From NCBI GenBank assembly GCA_017428945.1, contig JAFRPW010000036.1:219785-283784 (forward strand): a DNA stretch of 64,000 nucleotides, given 5' to 3'. The notes below the pieces were generated by a model that was not told the DNA's origin, searched no databases, and saw only the letters and a program-made list of their open reading frames with translations. The DNA comes from Bacteroidales bacterium. Its GTDB lineage: Bacteria > Bacteroidota > Bacteroidia > Bacteroidales > UBA932. Positions 27,240 through 35,954 of this stretch are shown in pieces; position 1 is the first letter of the stretch; the number at the start of each line of letters is the position of its first letter. The position numbers and the translations under genes were made by a program.

Positions 27240-27851
27240 ATGCACATAGGAATAGCAGGTAATATCGGCAGCGGCAAAACAACGCTGACCACTCTACTCG
27301 CCCGCCACTACGGCTGGACGCCAAAATTCGAGTCCGTCACCTACAATCCCTATCTGGAAGACTACTACAAGGACATCAAGCGCTGGTCCTTCGCACTGGA
27401 GATGTATTTCCTGCAGCAGCGCCTCCACGACGTCCTGGAAATTTCCAAGAGTGACGATGTGGTTATCCAGGACCGCACCCTGTTCGAGGGCGTCCACATC
27501 TTCGTTGCAAACAACTACGCCCAGGGAAACCTGTCGGAGAGGGACTACAACACCTACATGGACACCTACAACGTCATGATGGAAGTAGTCCACGAACCGG
27601 ACCTCATGATATACCTCCGCTCCAGCATAGAGCACCTTGTGGCCCAGATCCAGAAACGCGGCAGGGACTACGAGCAGTCCATCTCCATCGAGTATCTTTC
27701 CGGTCTCAACGAAAGATACGAAAAATGGATATCGGAATACAAGGGACGGCTCATCGTCATAGAGGCAGACAACATGGATTTCCTGAACCGCCCGGAAGAC
27801 TTTGCCGCCATCACGGACCGCATCGACGCGGAACTTTACGGATTATTTTAA
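27240..27851 (+). CDS. Deoxynucleoside kinase, paralog 1
   Basis: The product has 203 residues. The P-loop GNIGSGKTTLT is at residues 6-16. The ERS/DRS-like motif is IQDRTLFEGVHIF, and a lid region KRGRDYEQSI follows. This is the dCK/dGK-type deoxynucleoside kinase family, which salvages deoxynucleosides to monophosphates. It is followed after 11 bases by a close paralog, probably in one operon. Paired kinases of this family form dAK/dGK heterodimers in lactobacilli; whether that applies here is inference. Confidence 0.92.
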   Translation: MHIGIAGNIGSGKTTLTTLLARHYGWTPKFESVTYNPYLEDYYKDIKRWSFALEMYFLQQRLHDVLEISKSDDVVIQDRTLFEGVHIFVANNYAQGNLSERDYNTYMDTYNVMMEVVHEPDLMIYLRSSIEHLVAQIQKRGRDYEQSISIEYLSGLNERYEKWISEYKGRLIVIEADNMDFLNRPEDFAAITDRIDAELYGLF

Positions 27852-27862
27852 ATACACACGAT

Positions 27863-28483
27863 ATGCATATAGCAATAGCCGGAAATATCGGCAGTGGAAA
27901 AACCACGCTGACAAAGATGCTCGCAAACCATTACGGCTGGACGCCCAAGTTCGAGTCCGTAGACTTCAACCCCTACCTCGCAGACTTCTACGAGGACATG
28001 GAACGCTGGTCCTTCAACCTCCAGATATACTTCCTGAACAAGCGTTTCCAGGACGTGGTGGAGATTTCAAAGCACAAGGAAGTCATTATCCAGGACCGCA
28101 CCATCTACGAGGACGCCCGCATCTTCGCACCCAACCTGCATGCGATGGGTCTCATGTCCACCCGTGACTTTGAGAACTACTCTGACCTTTTCGACCTCAT
28201 GATGTCCCTGGTGAACCCGCCGGACCTGATGATTTATCTGAGGAGCTCGATCCCCAACCTCATCGCCCAGATCCAGAAGCGCGGCCGCGAGTACGAGCGC
28301 TCTATCCGCATAGACTATATCACCGGCCTCAACCAGCGCTACGAGGACTGGATCAAGGACTACAAGTCCAAACTCCTTATCATTGACGTAGACAACATCA
28401 AGTTCGAGAACAATCCGGAAGGCTTCCAGTACATCACGGACAAGATTGACGCTGAACTCTACGGCCTTTTCCCTTCAGAATAA
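27863..28483 (+). CDS. Deoxynucleoside kinase, paralog 2
   Basis: The product has 206 residues. The start at 27863 gives MHIAIAGNIGSGKTTLTKML. It is strongly similar throughout to the gene just upstream (shared NIGSGKTTLT, HYGWTPKFESV, IQDRT, MIYLRSS, IQKRGR, ELYGLF). Differences cluster in the substrate-side segment: FNKRFQ versus LQQRLH, and DRTIYEDARIFAPN versus DRTLFEGVHIFVAN. This suggests a different deoxynucleoside preference. An upstream in-frame start at 27725 would run through the first kinase gene and is rejected. Confidence 0.92.
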   Translation: MHIAIAGNIGSGKTTLTKMLANHYGWTPKFESVDFNPYLADFYEDMERWSFNLQIYFLNKRFQDVVEISKHKEVIIQDRTIYEDARIFAPNLHAMGLMSTRDFENYSDLFDLMMSLVNPPDLMIYLRSSIPNLIAQIQKRGREYERSIRIDYITGLNQRYEDWIKDYKSKLLIIDVDNIKFENNPEGFQYITDKIDAELYGLFPSE

Positions 28484-28501
28484 ACACTAATAACCCGAAC
28501 C

Positions 28502-30424
28502 ATGGCAGAAAGACCAACCATCATTGACTTTGTAGAAAAGTACAGTCACAAATACGAGAACGAGCCCTACCTTCGTGAGAAGGTTGGCGGAGAGTGGAAA
28601 GTGCTCACCCAGGGCCAGACCCGCGAAGAGGCGTACCGCATCGGCGCCGGCCTCATGTCCCTGGGTCTCAAGAAGGGAGACAAGATAGCCCTGCTGTCAG
28701 AGAGCCGCGCAATGTGGATCCTGGCGGAGCTTGGCGCAATGTACGCCGGTGCAACGGACGTTCCGCTGTCCGTGAACCTTGGCGACGGCAAGGACCTGGT
28801 GTTCCGCATCAAGCACTCGGATTCCAAATGGATCCTGGTGTCCTGCAACCACCTTCCCAAGATCCGCGCCATCCTCCCGGAATGCCCCGAGGTAGAAAAG
28901 GTCATCGTCTTTGACGATACCGCCTTCGACCTGGAGAAGCTGGAAGAACGCGAAATCCGCATGAGCGAAATCCAGAAGATGGGCGACGAGTTCCTCAAGG
29001 CCCACAGGGACGAGTTCGTCGCCCGCTACAAGAGCATCGGCCCTGACGACTATGCAAACATTTCCTACACCTCCGGCACCACCGCAGACCCCAAGGGAAT
29101 CCTCCTTACCCACCGCAACTACACAGCAAACGTAGAGCAGGGCAACTCCGTGATTTCCGTGGACTTCGGCGCCACCATGCTCATCATCCTGCCCCTGGAC
29201 CACTGCTTCGCGCACGTGGCCGGCATGTACACAATGATGATCTACGGCGGTTCCATCGGCTTTGTGCCCATCGGCAAAAACGCCCTTGCAACCCTGCGTA
29301 ACGTGCCCACCGCCATCATGGAGACCAGGCCTCACGTGATGCTTTCCGTTCCGGCGCTTGCCCGCAACTTCAAGAAGAACATCGAGAGCGGCATCAAGAA
29401 AAAAGGCGGCTTCACGGAGAAGCTCTTCTACTTCGCCCTCAACAATGCCATCAAGTACAACAAGGAATACTACAACCGCGGAACCGGCGGCACCTTCTGG
29501 AGAAAGCCCCTGGTAGACCTCTTCGACAAGATTATCTTCAAAAAGGTACGTGAGAGCTTCGGCGGACGCATGCAGTTCTTCGTGGGCGGCGGCGCCCTTC
29601 TGGACATAGAGCTCCAGAGGTTCTTCTGCGCAGTGGGCATGCCCATGTTCCAGGGTTACGGCCTCACAGAGGCAACCCCCATCATCTGCGCCAACTCCAT
29701 GGGGCACGCCAGGTTCGGCTCATCGGGCCGCATAGTAAAGCCCATGGACTGCGTCATCCTGGATGCAGAGGGCAAGGAAGTCCCCCACGGCACGCGCGGA
29801 GAAATCGTCATCCGCGGAGAGAACGTCATGGCCGGCTACTGGAAGAACCCAAAGGCCACTGCCGATACCATCATCGACGGCTGGCTCCACACCGGCGACA
29901 TGGGCTACATCTGCCCGGACGATCCCGAGTTCCTCTATGTGGTGGGCCGGTTCAAGAGCCTCCTCATCTCCTCCGACGGTGAAAAGTACTCCCCGGAAGG
30001 CTACGAGGACAACCTCACGGAGACCTCCAAGTGGGTTGCCTCCTGCGTCCTCCACAACGACCAGAAGCCCTTCTGCGTAGCCCTCATCGTCCCGGACAAG
30101 GCCAACCTCACGGACGCCTGCCAGAAGAAAGGCCTGGACCCCGCATCGGAGGAAGGCAAGCGCTACATGCTCTCCCTCATCGAGGCCGATGCCAACTCCT
30201 ACAAGAAAGGCGGCAAGCGTGAAGGCGTATTCCCGGAACGCTGGCTCCCTTCCGCAATAGGAATCTGCGATGAGGAATTCACCATCGCCAACAAGATGAT
30301 GAACTCTACCATGAAGATAGTCCGCGGCAAGGTGGAAGAGCACTACGCCGACCTTCTGGACTACCTCTACACCGCAGAAGCCAAGGACATCTGCAACCCC
30401 AGGAACCTCAAGGCTCTGGGATAG
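28502..30424 (+). CDS. Long-chain fatty acid--CoA ligase (AMP-forming, FadD15-like)
   Basis: The product has 640 residues. The P-loop-like AMP motif is SYTSGTTADPKGILLTHRNY (about residue 189). Further motifs are GYGLTEATPI, GWLHTGDMGYI and GRFKSLLISSDGEKYSPEG. It activates fatty acids to acyl-CoA for lipid synthesis or turnover. The longer C-terminal part is typical of the FadD15/long-chain group in Bacteroidetes. It follows the kinases by 18 bases; a functional link is not evident. Confidence 0.93.
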   Translation: MAERPTIIDFVEKYSHKYENEPYLREKVGGEWKVLTQGQTREEAYRIGAGLMSLGLKKGDKIALLSESRAMWILAELGAMYAGATDVPLSVNLGDGKDLVFRIKHSDSKWILVSCNHLPKIRAILPECPEVEKVIVFDDTAFDLEKLEEREIRMSEIQKMGDEFLKAHRDEFVARYKSIGPDDYANISYTSGTTADPKGILLTHRNYTANVEQGNSVISVDFGATMLIILPLDHCFAHVAGMYTMMIYGGSIGFVPIGKNALATLRNVPTAIMETRPHVMLSVPALARNFKKNIESGIKKKGGFTEKLFYFALNNAIKYNKEYYNRGTGGTFWRKPLVDLFDKIIFKKVRESFGGRMQFFVGGGALLDIELQRFFCAVGMPMFQGYGLTEATPIICANSMGHARFGSSGRIVKPMDCVILDAEGKEVPHGTRGEIVIRGENVMAGYWKNPKATADTIIDGWLHTGDMGYICPDDPEFLYVVGRFKSLLISSDGEKYSPEGYEDNLTETSKWVASCVLHNDQKPFCVALIVPDKANLTDACQKKGLDPASEEGKRYMLSLIEADANSYKKGGKREGVFPERWLPSAIGICDEEFTIANKMMNSTMKIVRGKVEEHYADLLDYLYTAEAKDICNPRNLKALG

Positions 30425-30486
30425 CCTCTTGACGGGCGGCCCATCCACCAAAATGGCGTTTTCCGTGGACAAGTGCCGGTATTTCC

Positions 30487-30662
30487 CGTCATGCCCGACC
30501 TGATCGGGCATCTCATCCACGGAAATGGGGTGTTTTCGTGGATAAGTTGGCATTTTGCCGGGTTTGTCCACGGATTTGGCGTTTTTGGTGGATAAAGTGG
30601 CGTTTTGATGGGTTTGTCCACGGAAATGGGGTGTTTTGGTGGATAAGTTGGGATTTTGATTG
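30487..30662 (+). repeat. Composite palindromic repeat (family C hairpin plus three ~50-bp family D units), copy 1
   Basis: It starts with GTCATGCCCGA-cctga-TCGGGCAT (30488-30511). Three units of about 50 bp follow (30513-30562, 30563-30612, 30613-30662). Each has GTCCAC or ATCCAC, then a loop, then GTGGATAA. Loops alternate between two versions, GGAAATGGGGTGTTTT and GGATTTGGCGTTTTT. An inverted partial unit precedes at 30441-30473. The same composite occurs at 52527-52690. Confidence 0.85.
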
Positions 30663-30668
30663 AGAGTT

Positions 30669-31811
30669 ATGGAAAGGAAACGGGAAATATGGCTTGACTG
30701 GCTGCGGGTTACGGCCTGCTTCATGGTGATGGTTGTCCACTCCACGGAACCATTTTATCTTGGAGGGGACGGCGGGCAGGTGCTCTCTGCCACGGATGCG
30801 TTCTGGGCGGCGGTGTTTGATTCCGTCTGCCGGAGTGCCGTACCGCTTTTCATCATTGCTTCCAGTTACCTGCAGTTCCCGCTTCACTATTCTACCGGAG
30901 AGTTTTTCAAAAGGCGCGCGGTACGCATAATTGTGCCAGTGCTAATCTGGACCGTGGTCTATGCGCTGGTCTGGGGGGAGCCAGTGGAGAACTTCAAGGG
31001 GCTGCTTCTCAATTTCAACTATGCTGCGGGGCATCTGTGGTTCATGTATATGCTGGTTGGCATGTATCTGATTATGCCGCTTCTGTCCCCCTGGGCAGAG
31101 AAAGTGTCCCGCAAGGAACTGGGGGCTTACGTGCTGCTTTGGCTGTTCACAACGCTGATTCCGTTCATACGTGATGCTGCCGGGGGCGTGGCACCGCTTA
31201 TTCAGGCACCGGACGGACTTCCTGCTGCAGCCTTGTACCCGCTTTGGGGAGAGGCGTCGTGGAATCCTTTCGGCACCTTCTATTATATAAGCGGGTTCAT
31301 CGGCTACATGCTTGTGGGGCTGTATATCAAGAAGTTCGTCCCCAGGAGCAAACTTATCGGGGTCATTGGCTGGACAATGTTCCTTCTGGGATTCATCCTT
31401 GCAGCATGGGGCTTTATGTCCAGGATGGTGGAGAGCGGGCCGTTCCCCGTAAACGTTACACTTGATGTGGCTGTGAGCTGGGAGGTTCCCATTACCTTCT
31501 GCGGAACGTTCGTCGCCATGATGGCTGTGGGGCTTGTCCTGGCATTCCGAAGCATGTCGGACAACGAGTCCTGGTGCTACCGCAATGCCATACGGCCACT
31601 GTCAGAGGCCGGCTACGGAATGTATCTTACCCACATGCTGGTCCTTGCCGTGTATGCGCCGCTGTTTCGCAGTGCCTTTGGCAATGCATTCAGCCAGTCA
31701 GCGGCTACCCCTCTGACCATACTTTCAACCGCCCTTGCCACCTTTGCAACCGTTGGCGTGGCGTGTATCCTTATCCGCAAGATTCCCCGTATAGGCACAT
31801 GGATAGCGTAG
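30669..31811 (+). CDS. Acyltransferase family 3 integral membrane protein
   Basis: The product has about 380 residues with around ten hydrophobic helices. The N-terminal motif REIWLDWLRVTACFMVMVVH has the R/H pair typical of acyltransferase 3 (OafA/YrhL) proteins. These transfer acetyl or succinyl groups to surface glycans. The ATG at 30669 is chosen; an earlier TTG at 30660 is the last base group of the repeat. The donor and glycan are unknown. It is not in an obvious glycan locus. Confidence 0.87.
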   Translation: MERKREIWLDWLRVTACFMVMVVHSTEPFYLGGDGGQVLSATDAFWAAVFDSVCRSAVPLFIIASSYLQFPLHYSTGEFFKRRAVRIIVPVLIWTVVYALVWGEPVENFKGLLLNFNYAAGHLWFMYMLVGMYLIMPLLSPWAEKVSRKELGAYVLLWLFTTLIPFIRDAAGGVAPLIQAPDGLPAAALYPLWGEASWNPFGTFYYISGFIGYMLVGLYIKKFVPRSKLIGVIGWTMFLLGFILAAWGFMSRMVESGPFPVNVTLDVAVSWEVPITFCGTFVAMMAVGLVLAFRSMSDNESWCYRNAIRPLSEAGYGMYLTHMLVLAVYAPLFRSAFGNAFSQSAATPLTILSTALATFATVGVACILIRKIPRIGTWIA

Positions 31812-31836
31812 CCCTGCCCCTGCCCCTGCCCCGCTC

Positions 31837-31891
31837 TGCCGCCTTGACAATAAATCACCGTTATACGCATTTTGACTGTCAAGGCGTCAAG
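31837..31891 (+). repeat. 54-bp REP family B element, copy 1
   Basis: TGCCGCCTTGACA at the left pairs with TGTCAAGGCG at the right around an AT-rich loop. The right arm is slightly decayed. It lies about 90 bases upstream of RAYT 2. Just before it is a short CCCCTG tandem run (31812-31832). Confidence 0.8.
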
Positions 31892-31978
31892 AAGTAGAGA
31901 TTCCTCCTCTACAAAAATGCCCAAATCGTTTGATTCGTATAAATCTGCATTATCTTTTTTACGATTGTTGGATAAGAT

Positions 31979-32920
31979 ATGGTTTTGACTTATCTTTCCG
32001 TCGTGAAAGAGTCGTATCATATCTGCTTCACATCTCATGATGAAGTGTTGTTTCGCTGCGAGGAAGATCATGGAGCCTTTCTGAATCTGGCCGCTTTGCG
32101 GTGTTATGCCATGGACACAGAACTTATTGCTGAAGCGGAGATGTCCACACATGCTCACCTTAATATCTTCACGGACAGACCCATGCAATACGCATCGCTT
32201 CTCAGAATGTCTTATACAAGGTATTTCAATCATAAATACGGTCGGAGCGGACGTTTTGGAGAAAAGAATACGTACTTGCTCAAAGTTGACGGTTTCAATC
32301 ACCAAATGGTTCTGGAGAACTACATCTTGCGCAATGGCCTTCATCACGGAGCCGCAGCCACGGCTTTCGGTTACAAATATTGCTCTGTCAGGGAAATGTT
32401 CAAAAAGGACATTGGCATGACAGTCGAAACTCCTGGAAGTTTGTCCAGAAATGATATGGCAGGCTGCCTCCCAAGACATGCAGAGTTTCCTGACAATTAC
32501 ATAATGGACGCAAACGGCATCTTTTTAAGAAGCAGTTTCATGGAGATCAGAAAAGCGGAACAGTATTATGGCTCTCCCAGAAACTTCCTTTTCCAGATGA
32601 ACAGGCTCACGGACGAAAGCTGGTCCCGTGAACAGATGTCTGACAATACAAGTTCTCCTATTACTCTGAATGACATAGAACAAGCAGATGAAAAGTCCAT
32701 CTCACAAATGCTCAAGAACGAGAGCGGCCGCTTCTTCAGCCGCTCACGCATGCAAGACATTGACGTCTGCCGGCTAATCGATTCCCAGCTTTGTAAACCA
32801 TATGGCGCATCTTCTCCATATACTCTCTCCAGCACTCAAAAACAACGTATAGCTAAGCAACTATACTATGATTACCGTCTACCGGAAGCTCAGATTAAAC
32901 GCTGCCTGGCAATGCAATAG
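31979..32920 (+). CDS. REP-associated tyrosine transposase (RAYT 2), Y1/HUH family
   Basis: The product has 313 residues. HUH motif: MSTHAHLNIF. Probable catalytic Tyr: VLENYILRNGLHHGAA. The protein then parallels RAYT 1 in a C-terminal extension: a NGIFLRSSFMEIRKAEQYYG segment aligned with the LLPISFVDTSLFEKLF segment of RAYT 1, and a final helix-turn-helix-like part (KQLYYDYRLPEAQIKRCLAM). It is AT-rich relative to neighbours. It is flanked on both sides by family B REP hairpins, the normal arrangement for a RAYT and its substrate. Confidence 0.8.
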   Translation: MVLTYLSVVKESYHICFTSHDEVLFRCEEDHGAFLNLAALRCYAMDTELIAEAEMSTHAHLNIFTDRPMQYASLLRMSYTRYFNHKYGRSGRFGEKNTYLLKVDGFNHQMVLENYILRNGLHHGAAATAFGYKYCSVREMFKKDIGMTVETPGSLSRNDMAGCLPRHAEFPDNYIMDANGIFLRSSFMEIRKAEQYYGSPRNFLFQMNRLTDESWSREQMSDNTSSPITLNDIEQADEKSISQMLKNESGRFFSRSRMQDIDVCRLIDSQLCKPYGASSPYTLSSTQKQRIAKQLYYDYRLPEAQIKRCLAMQ

Positions 32921-32929
32921 CATTCCCCC

Positions 32930-32983
32930 TGCCGCCTCGACAAAAAAACGCCGCCAGAAACGTTCTGATTGTCAAGGCGGCAA
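32930..32983 (+). repeat. 54-bp REP family B element, copy 2
   Basis: TGCCGCCTCGACA and TGTCAAGGCGGCA arms frame a loop that itself contains CAGAA/TTCTG. It starts 10 bases after the RAYT 2 stop codon. Confidence 0.88.
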
Positions 32984-33011
32984 CGTTTTTGGCCGTTTTG
33001 CCTGTTTTGGC

Positions 33012-33065
33012 GGCCGCCTTGACAGAAAAACTCCATCAGAAGCATTCTGACTGTCAAGGCGGCAA
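33012..33065 (+). repeat. 54-bp REP family B element, copy 3
   Basis: GCCGCCTTGACAG pairs with CTGTCAAGGCGGC perfectly; an inner CAGAAgcaTTCTG hairpin is present. It is in the same orientation as copy 2, 28 bases away, forming a BIME-like pair. It ends 13 bases before the uvrA -7 box. Confidence 0.9.
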
Positions 33066-33077
33066 TGGATTTTTTCG

Positions 33078-33085
33078 TATCTTTG
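33078..33085 (+). promoter_or_regulatory. -7 promoter box of uvrA
   Basis: TATCTTTG ends 6 bases before the uvrA ATG. The -33 region would fall inside the third REP hairpin, so the repeat may supply promoter context. A leaderless mRNA is predicted. Confidence 0.55.
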
Positions 33086-33091
33086 TAGTCC

Positions 33092-35875
33092 ATGACCCCA
33101 AAAGAATTCATACAGGTGCGCGGAGCGCGGGCGAACAACCTTCAGAACATAGATGTGGACATTCCCCGCGGGGAGATGGTGGTGGTTACCGGGCTCAGCG
33201 GCAGCGGGAAGAGTTCCCTGGCTTTCGACACTATTTATGCGGAAGGCCAGAGGCGCTATATGGACACGCTGTCAACGTATGCCAAGCACTTTATGGGCAT
33301 ACTGGAAAAGCCTGAGGTAGAGGAAATCAAGGGTCTGAGTCCCATCATTGCCATAGAGCAGAAGACCACGGGCAACAACCCCCGAAGCACCGTCGGAACC
33401 ATCACGGAGATTTACGACTTCCTGCGTCTTCTGTATGCCAAGGGTTCGCGTGCTTACTCCCCGGAAACCGGCAAGGAGATGGTCCGCTACACTGACGAGC
33501 AGATAGTGGACCTCATAATGACCCGCTACAACGGCCGCAAGTGCTATCTTCTGGCACCGCTTGTAAGAGGTCGCAAGGGCCATTACAGGGACCTGTTTGA
33601 CCAGCTCAGGCGCCGCGGCTACACGGAGGTGCGGATAGACGGGGAGATACTTGAACTTCAGGGGGTGGATGCCCTGGACAGGTATAAGGTCCACTTCATT
33701 GAACTGGTGGTGGACCGCCTTAAGCCCGAGGCCGGAGACGACCGCCGCATCAGGGACTCCGTTGGCCGTGCAATCGGCATTGGAAAGGGATCCGTGGCCG
33801 TTCTGGATATTGAGGAAGACAAGATAGCTCATTTCTCCAAGCACCTTGTGGACCCGGAGAGCGGGTTGTCGCTGCAAGAGCCGCAGCCCCACAGTTTCTC
33901 TTTCAATTCCCCGCAGGGATACTGCCCGCACTGCAAAGGCCTTGGGACCATTGTGGATGTGGATATCGACACCATTATCCCGGACAGGAGCAAGTCTGTG
34001 GCAGACGGGGCCATCGTCCCTCTTGGGAAGGTGAGGGAGAACCGGAAGTTCGATATTATCCGATCAATTGCCAGGCAGTACAATTTCAGTCTGTACGATC
34101 CTATCGCCGCCCTGCCGGACGAGGCCGTGAGCCTTCTGGTGTACGGCTCGGAAGACCTTTTCCGCGTTGGGGAAGGCAACATGAGCGAGATGGAGAGCTG
34201 GGGCGGGGTCATCGACAATATAGAAGATACCATCACCTGCCCCGTGTGTAACGGCACCAGGCTTTGCCAGGAGGCGCTTTTCTTCCGCGTTGACGGGAAG
34301 AACATAAGCGAGGTCAGCGCCATGGAAATGTCCGAGCTGCGGGAGTGGCTGGACAAGATTCCGGAAGGCTTCAACGAACGCGAAAAGAACGTTTCGCGCG
34401 ATATACTGAAGGAGCTCCGGGAAAGGGTTCAGTTCATGCTGGACGTGGGTCTTGACTACCTCTCACTGGACCGCCCTACCGGCTCGCTTTCCGGCGGTGA
34501 ATCCCAGCGCATACGCCTTGCAACGCAGATAGGCTCAAAGCTGGTAAACGTGCTCTATATTCTGGACGAGCCTTCAATCGGCCTGCACCAGAAAGACAAC
34601 AGGAAGCTGATTGCTTCACTTAAAGCTCTCCGCGACGAGGGTAACTCCGTCATGGTTGTTGAGCACGATGCGGAAACCATGATGAACGCCGACTGGCTGG
34701 TGGACGTCGGCCCCGGTGCCGGAGAGAACGGCGGAAAGATATGCCTGAGCGCTCCTCTGGGGGCTTTGCTTGGCAAGGAGCCCATGCCGGAAGACCACGT
34801 TGTAACAGGGGAATCCATTACACTGGATTACCTGAAAGGCCTTAAGACCATCCCCGTGCCGTCAAAGCGCCGCAAGGGCAACGGGCTGTTCCTTACGCTG
34901 AAAGGCGCCCGCGGAAACAACCTAAAGAATATTGACGTATCCTTCCCGCTTGGTTGCTTCATCGGCGTTGCAGGCCTCAGCGGCAGCGGCAAAAGCTCCC
35001 TTGTGAACGAGACCCTGATGCCCGTTCTCAAGCAGAAGTTCTACCGCAGCAAGGAAAAGCCCCTGCCCTATAAATCCATCGAGGGCATAGAGAACATCGA
35101 CAAACTCATAGAGATAGACCAGAGCCCCATAGGCCGTACTCCAAGGTCCAATCCGGCCACCTTCACCGCGGCGTTTACCGATATCCGCGCTCTGTTCGAA
35201 GAAACCCAGGACGCCAAGGTTCGCGGCTTCAAGGCCGGAAAATTCTCCTTCAACGTGCCCGGAGGCCGATGCGAGGAGTGCAAAGGCGCCGGCATCAAGG
35301 TCATAGAGATGAACTTCCTGCCCTCCGTCCACGTTCCCTGCGAGGTATGCGGCGGCACGCGCTACCGCGAGGACGTCCTTACGGTCAAGTATAAGGGAAA
35401 GAACATCAACGATGTCCTGGAGATGTCCATCTCCGAGGCCTATGAGTTCTTCAAGCCCGTACCCAAGATTGCCACAAAGCTCAAGGCGCTTGTGGATGTG
35501 GGTCTTGGCTACGTGCGCCTTGGCCAGAGTGCGGTAACGCTTTCCGGCGGCGAGAGCCAACGCATGAAACTTGCCGCGGAACTCTCCAGACCGTCAACTG
35601 GCAAAACTCTCTACATCCTTGACGAGCCCACAACCGGTCTCCATTTCGAAGACATAAAAGTGCTCCTTGGCGTGCTCCAGCGCCTTGTAGACGCCGGCAA
35701 CACCGTAATCATAATAGAGCACAACCTGGACGTCCTCAAGAGCGTAGACTACCTCTTTGACATGGGCCCGGAAGGCGGCCGCAGGGGCGGACTCATCGTA
35801 GCCGAGGGCACCCCCGAACAATTAGCCCGGAGCCGCAAAAGCGTCACCGGGCCGTATCTCAAGGACGTGCTGTAG
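33092..35875 (+). CDS. uvrA: Excinuclease ABC subunit A
   Basis: The product has 927 residues. It is the damage-recognition ATPase of nucleotide excision repair. Two ABC modules are seen: Walker A GLSGSGKSSLAFDTIYAEGQ (about residue 33) and GLSGSGKSSLVNETL (about 630). Signature motifs are GSLSGGESQRIRLATQIGS and VTLSGGESQRMKLAAELSRP. Zinc modules are CPHCKGLG, CPVCNGTRL, CEECKGAG and CEVCGGTRY. Many Bacteroidetes carry two UvrA paralogs; which one this is cannot be decided without comparison. uvrB is not adjacent. Confidence 0.95.
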   Translation: MTPKEFIQVRGARANNLQNIDVDIPRGEMVVVTGLSGSGKSSLAFDTIYAEGQRRYMDTLSTYAKHFMGILEKPEVEEIKGLSPIIAIEQKTTGNNPRSTVGTITEIYDFLRLLYAKGSRAYSPETGKEMVRYTDEQIVDLIMTRYNGRKCYLLAPLVRGRKGHYRDLFDQLRRRGYTEVRIDGEILELQGVDALDRYKVHFIELVVDRLKPEAGDDRRIRDSVGRAIGIGKGSVAVLDIEEDKIAHFSKHLVDPESGLSLQEPQPHSFSFNSPQGYCPHCKGLGTIVDVDIDTIIPDRSKSVADGAIVPLGKVRENRKFDIIRSIARQYNFSLYDPIAALPDEAVSLLVYGSEDLFRVGEGNMSEMESWGGVIDNIEDTITCPVCNGTRLCQEALFFRVDGKNISEVSAMEMSELREWLDKIPEGFNEREKNVSRDILKELRERVQFMLDVGLDYLSLDRPTGSLSGGESQRIRLATQIGSKLVNVLYILDEPSIGLHQKDNRKLIASLKALRDEGNSVMVVEHDAETMMNADWLVDVGPGAGENGGKICLSAPLGALLGKEPMPEDHVVTGESITLDYLKGLKTIPVPSKRRKGNGLFLTLKGARGNNLKNIDVSFPLGCFIGVAGLSGSGKSSLVNETLMPVLKQKFYRSKEKPLPYKSIEGIENIDKLIEIDQSPIGRTPRSNPATFTAAFTDIRALFEETQDAKVRGFKAGKFSFNVPGGRCEECKGAGIKVIEMNFLPSVHVPCEVCGGTRYREDVLTVKYKGKNINDVLEMSISEAYEFFKPVPKIATKLKALVDVGLGYVRLGQSAVTLSGGESQRMKLAAELSRPSTGKTLYILDEPTTGLHFEDIKVLLGVLQRLVDAGNTVIIIEHNLDVLKSVDYLFDMGPEGGRRGGLIVAEGTPEQLARSRKSVTGPYLKDVL

Positions 35876-35880
35876 CTTAT

Positions 35881-35934
35881 TGCCGCCTTGACAGTTAAAA
35901 CGCTTGTGGTGGCTTTTTTCTGTCGAGGCGGCAA
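35881..35934 (+). repeat. 54-bp REP family B element, copy 4
   Basis: TGCCGCCTTGACAG and CTGTCGAGGCGGCA arms. It starts 5 bases after the uvrA stop codon, between convergent uvrA and GH97, and could also act as a bidirectional terminator. Confidence 0.85.
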
Positions 35935-35954
35935 AAGTCTGGCGCGGACCGGGG

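Noticed and set aside
30513-30662. Three ~50-bp repeats considered as a CRISPR array
   Set aside because: No unique spacers between units, loops alternate between two sequences, only three units, and no cas genes; fits a palindromic composite repeat.
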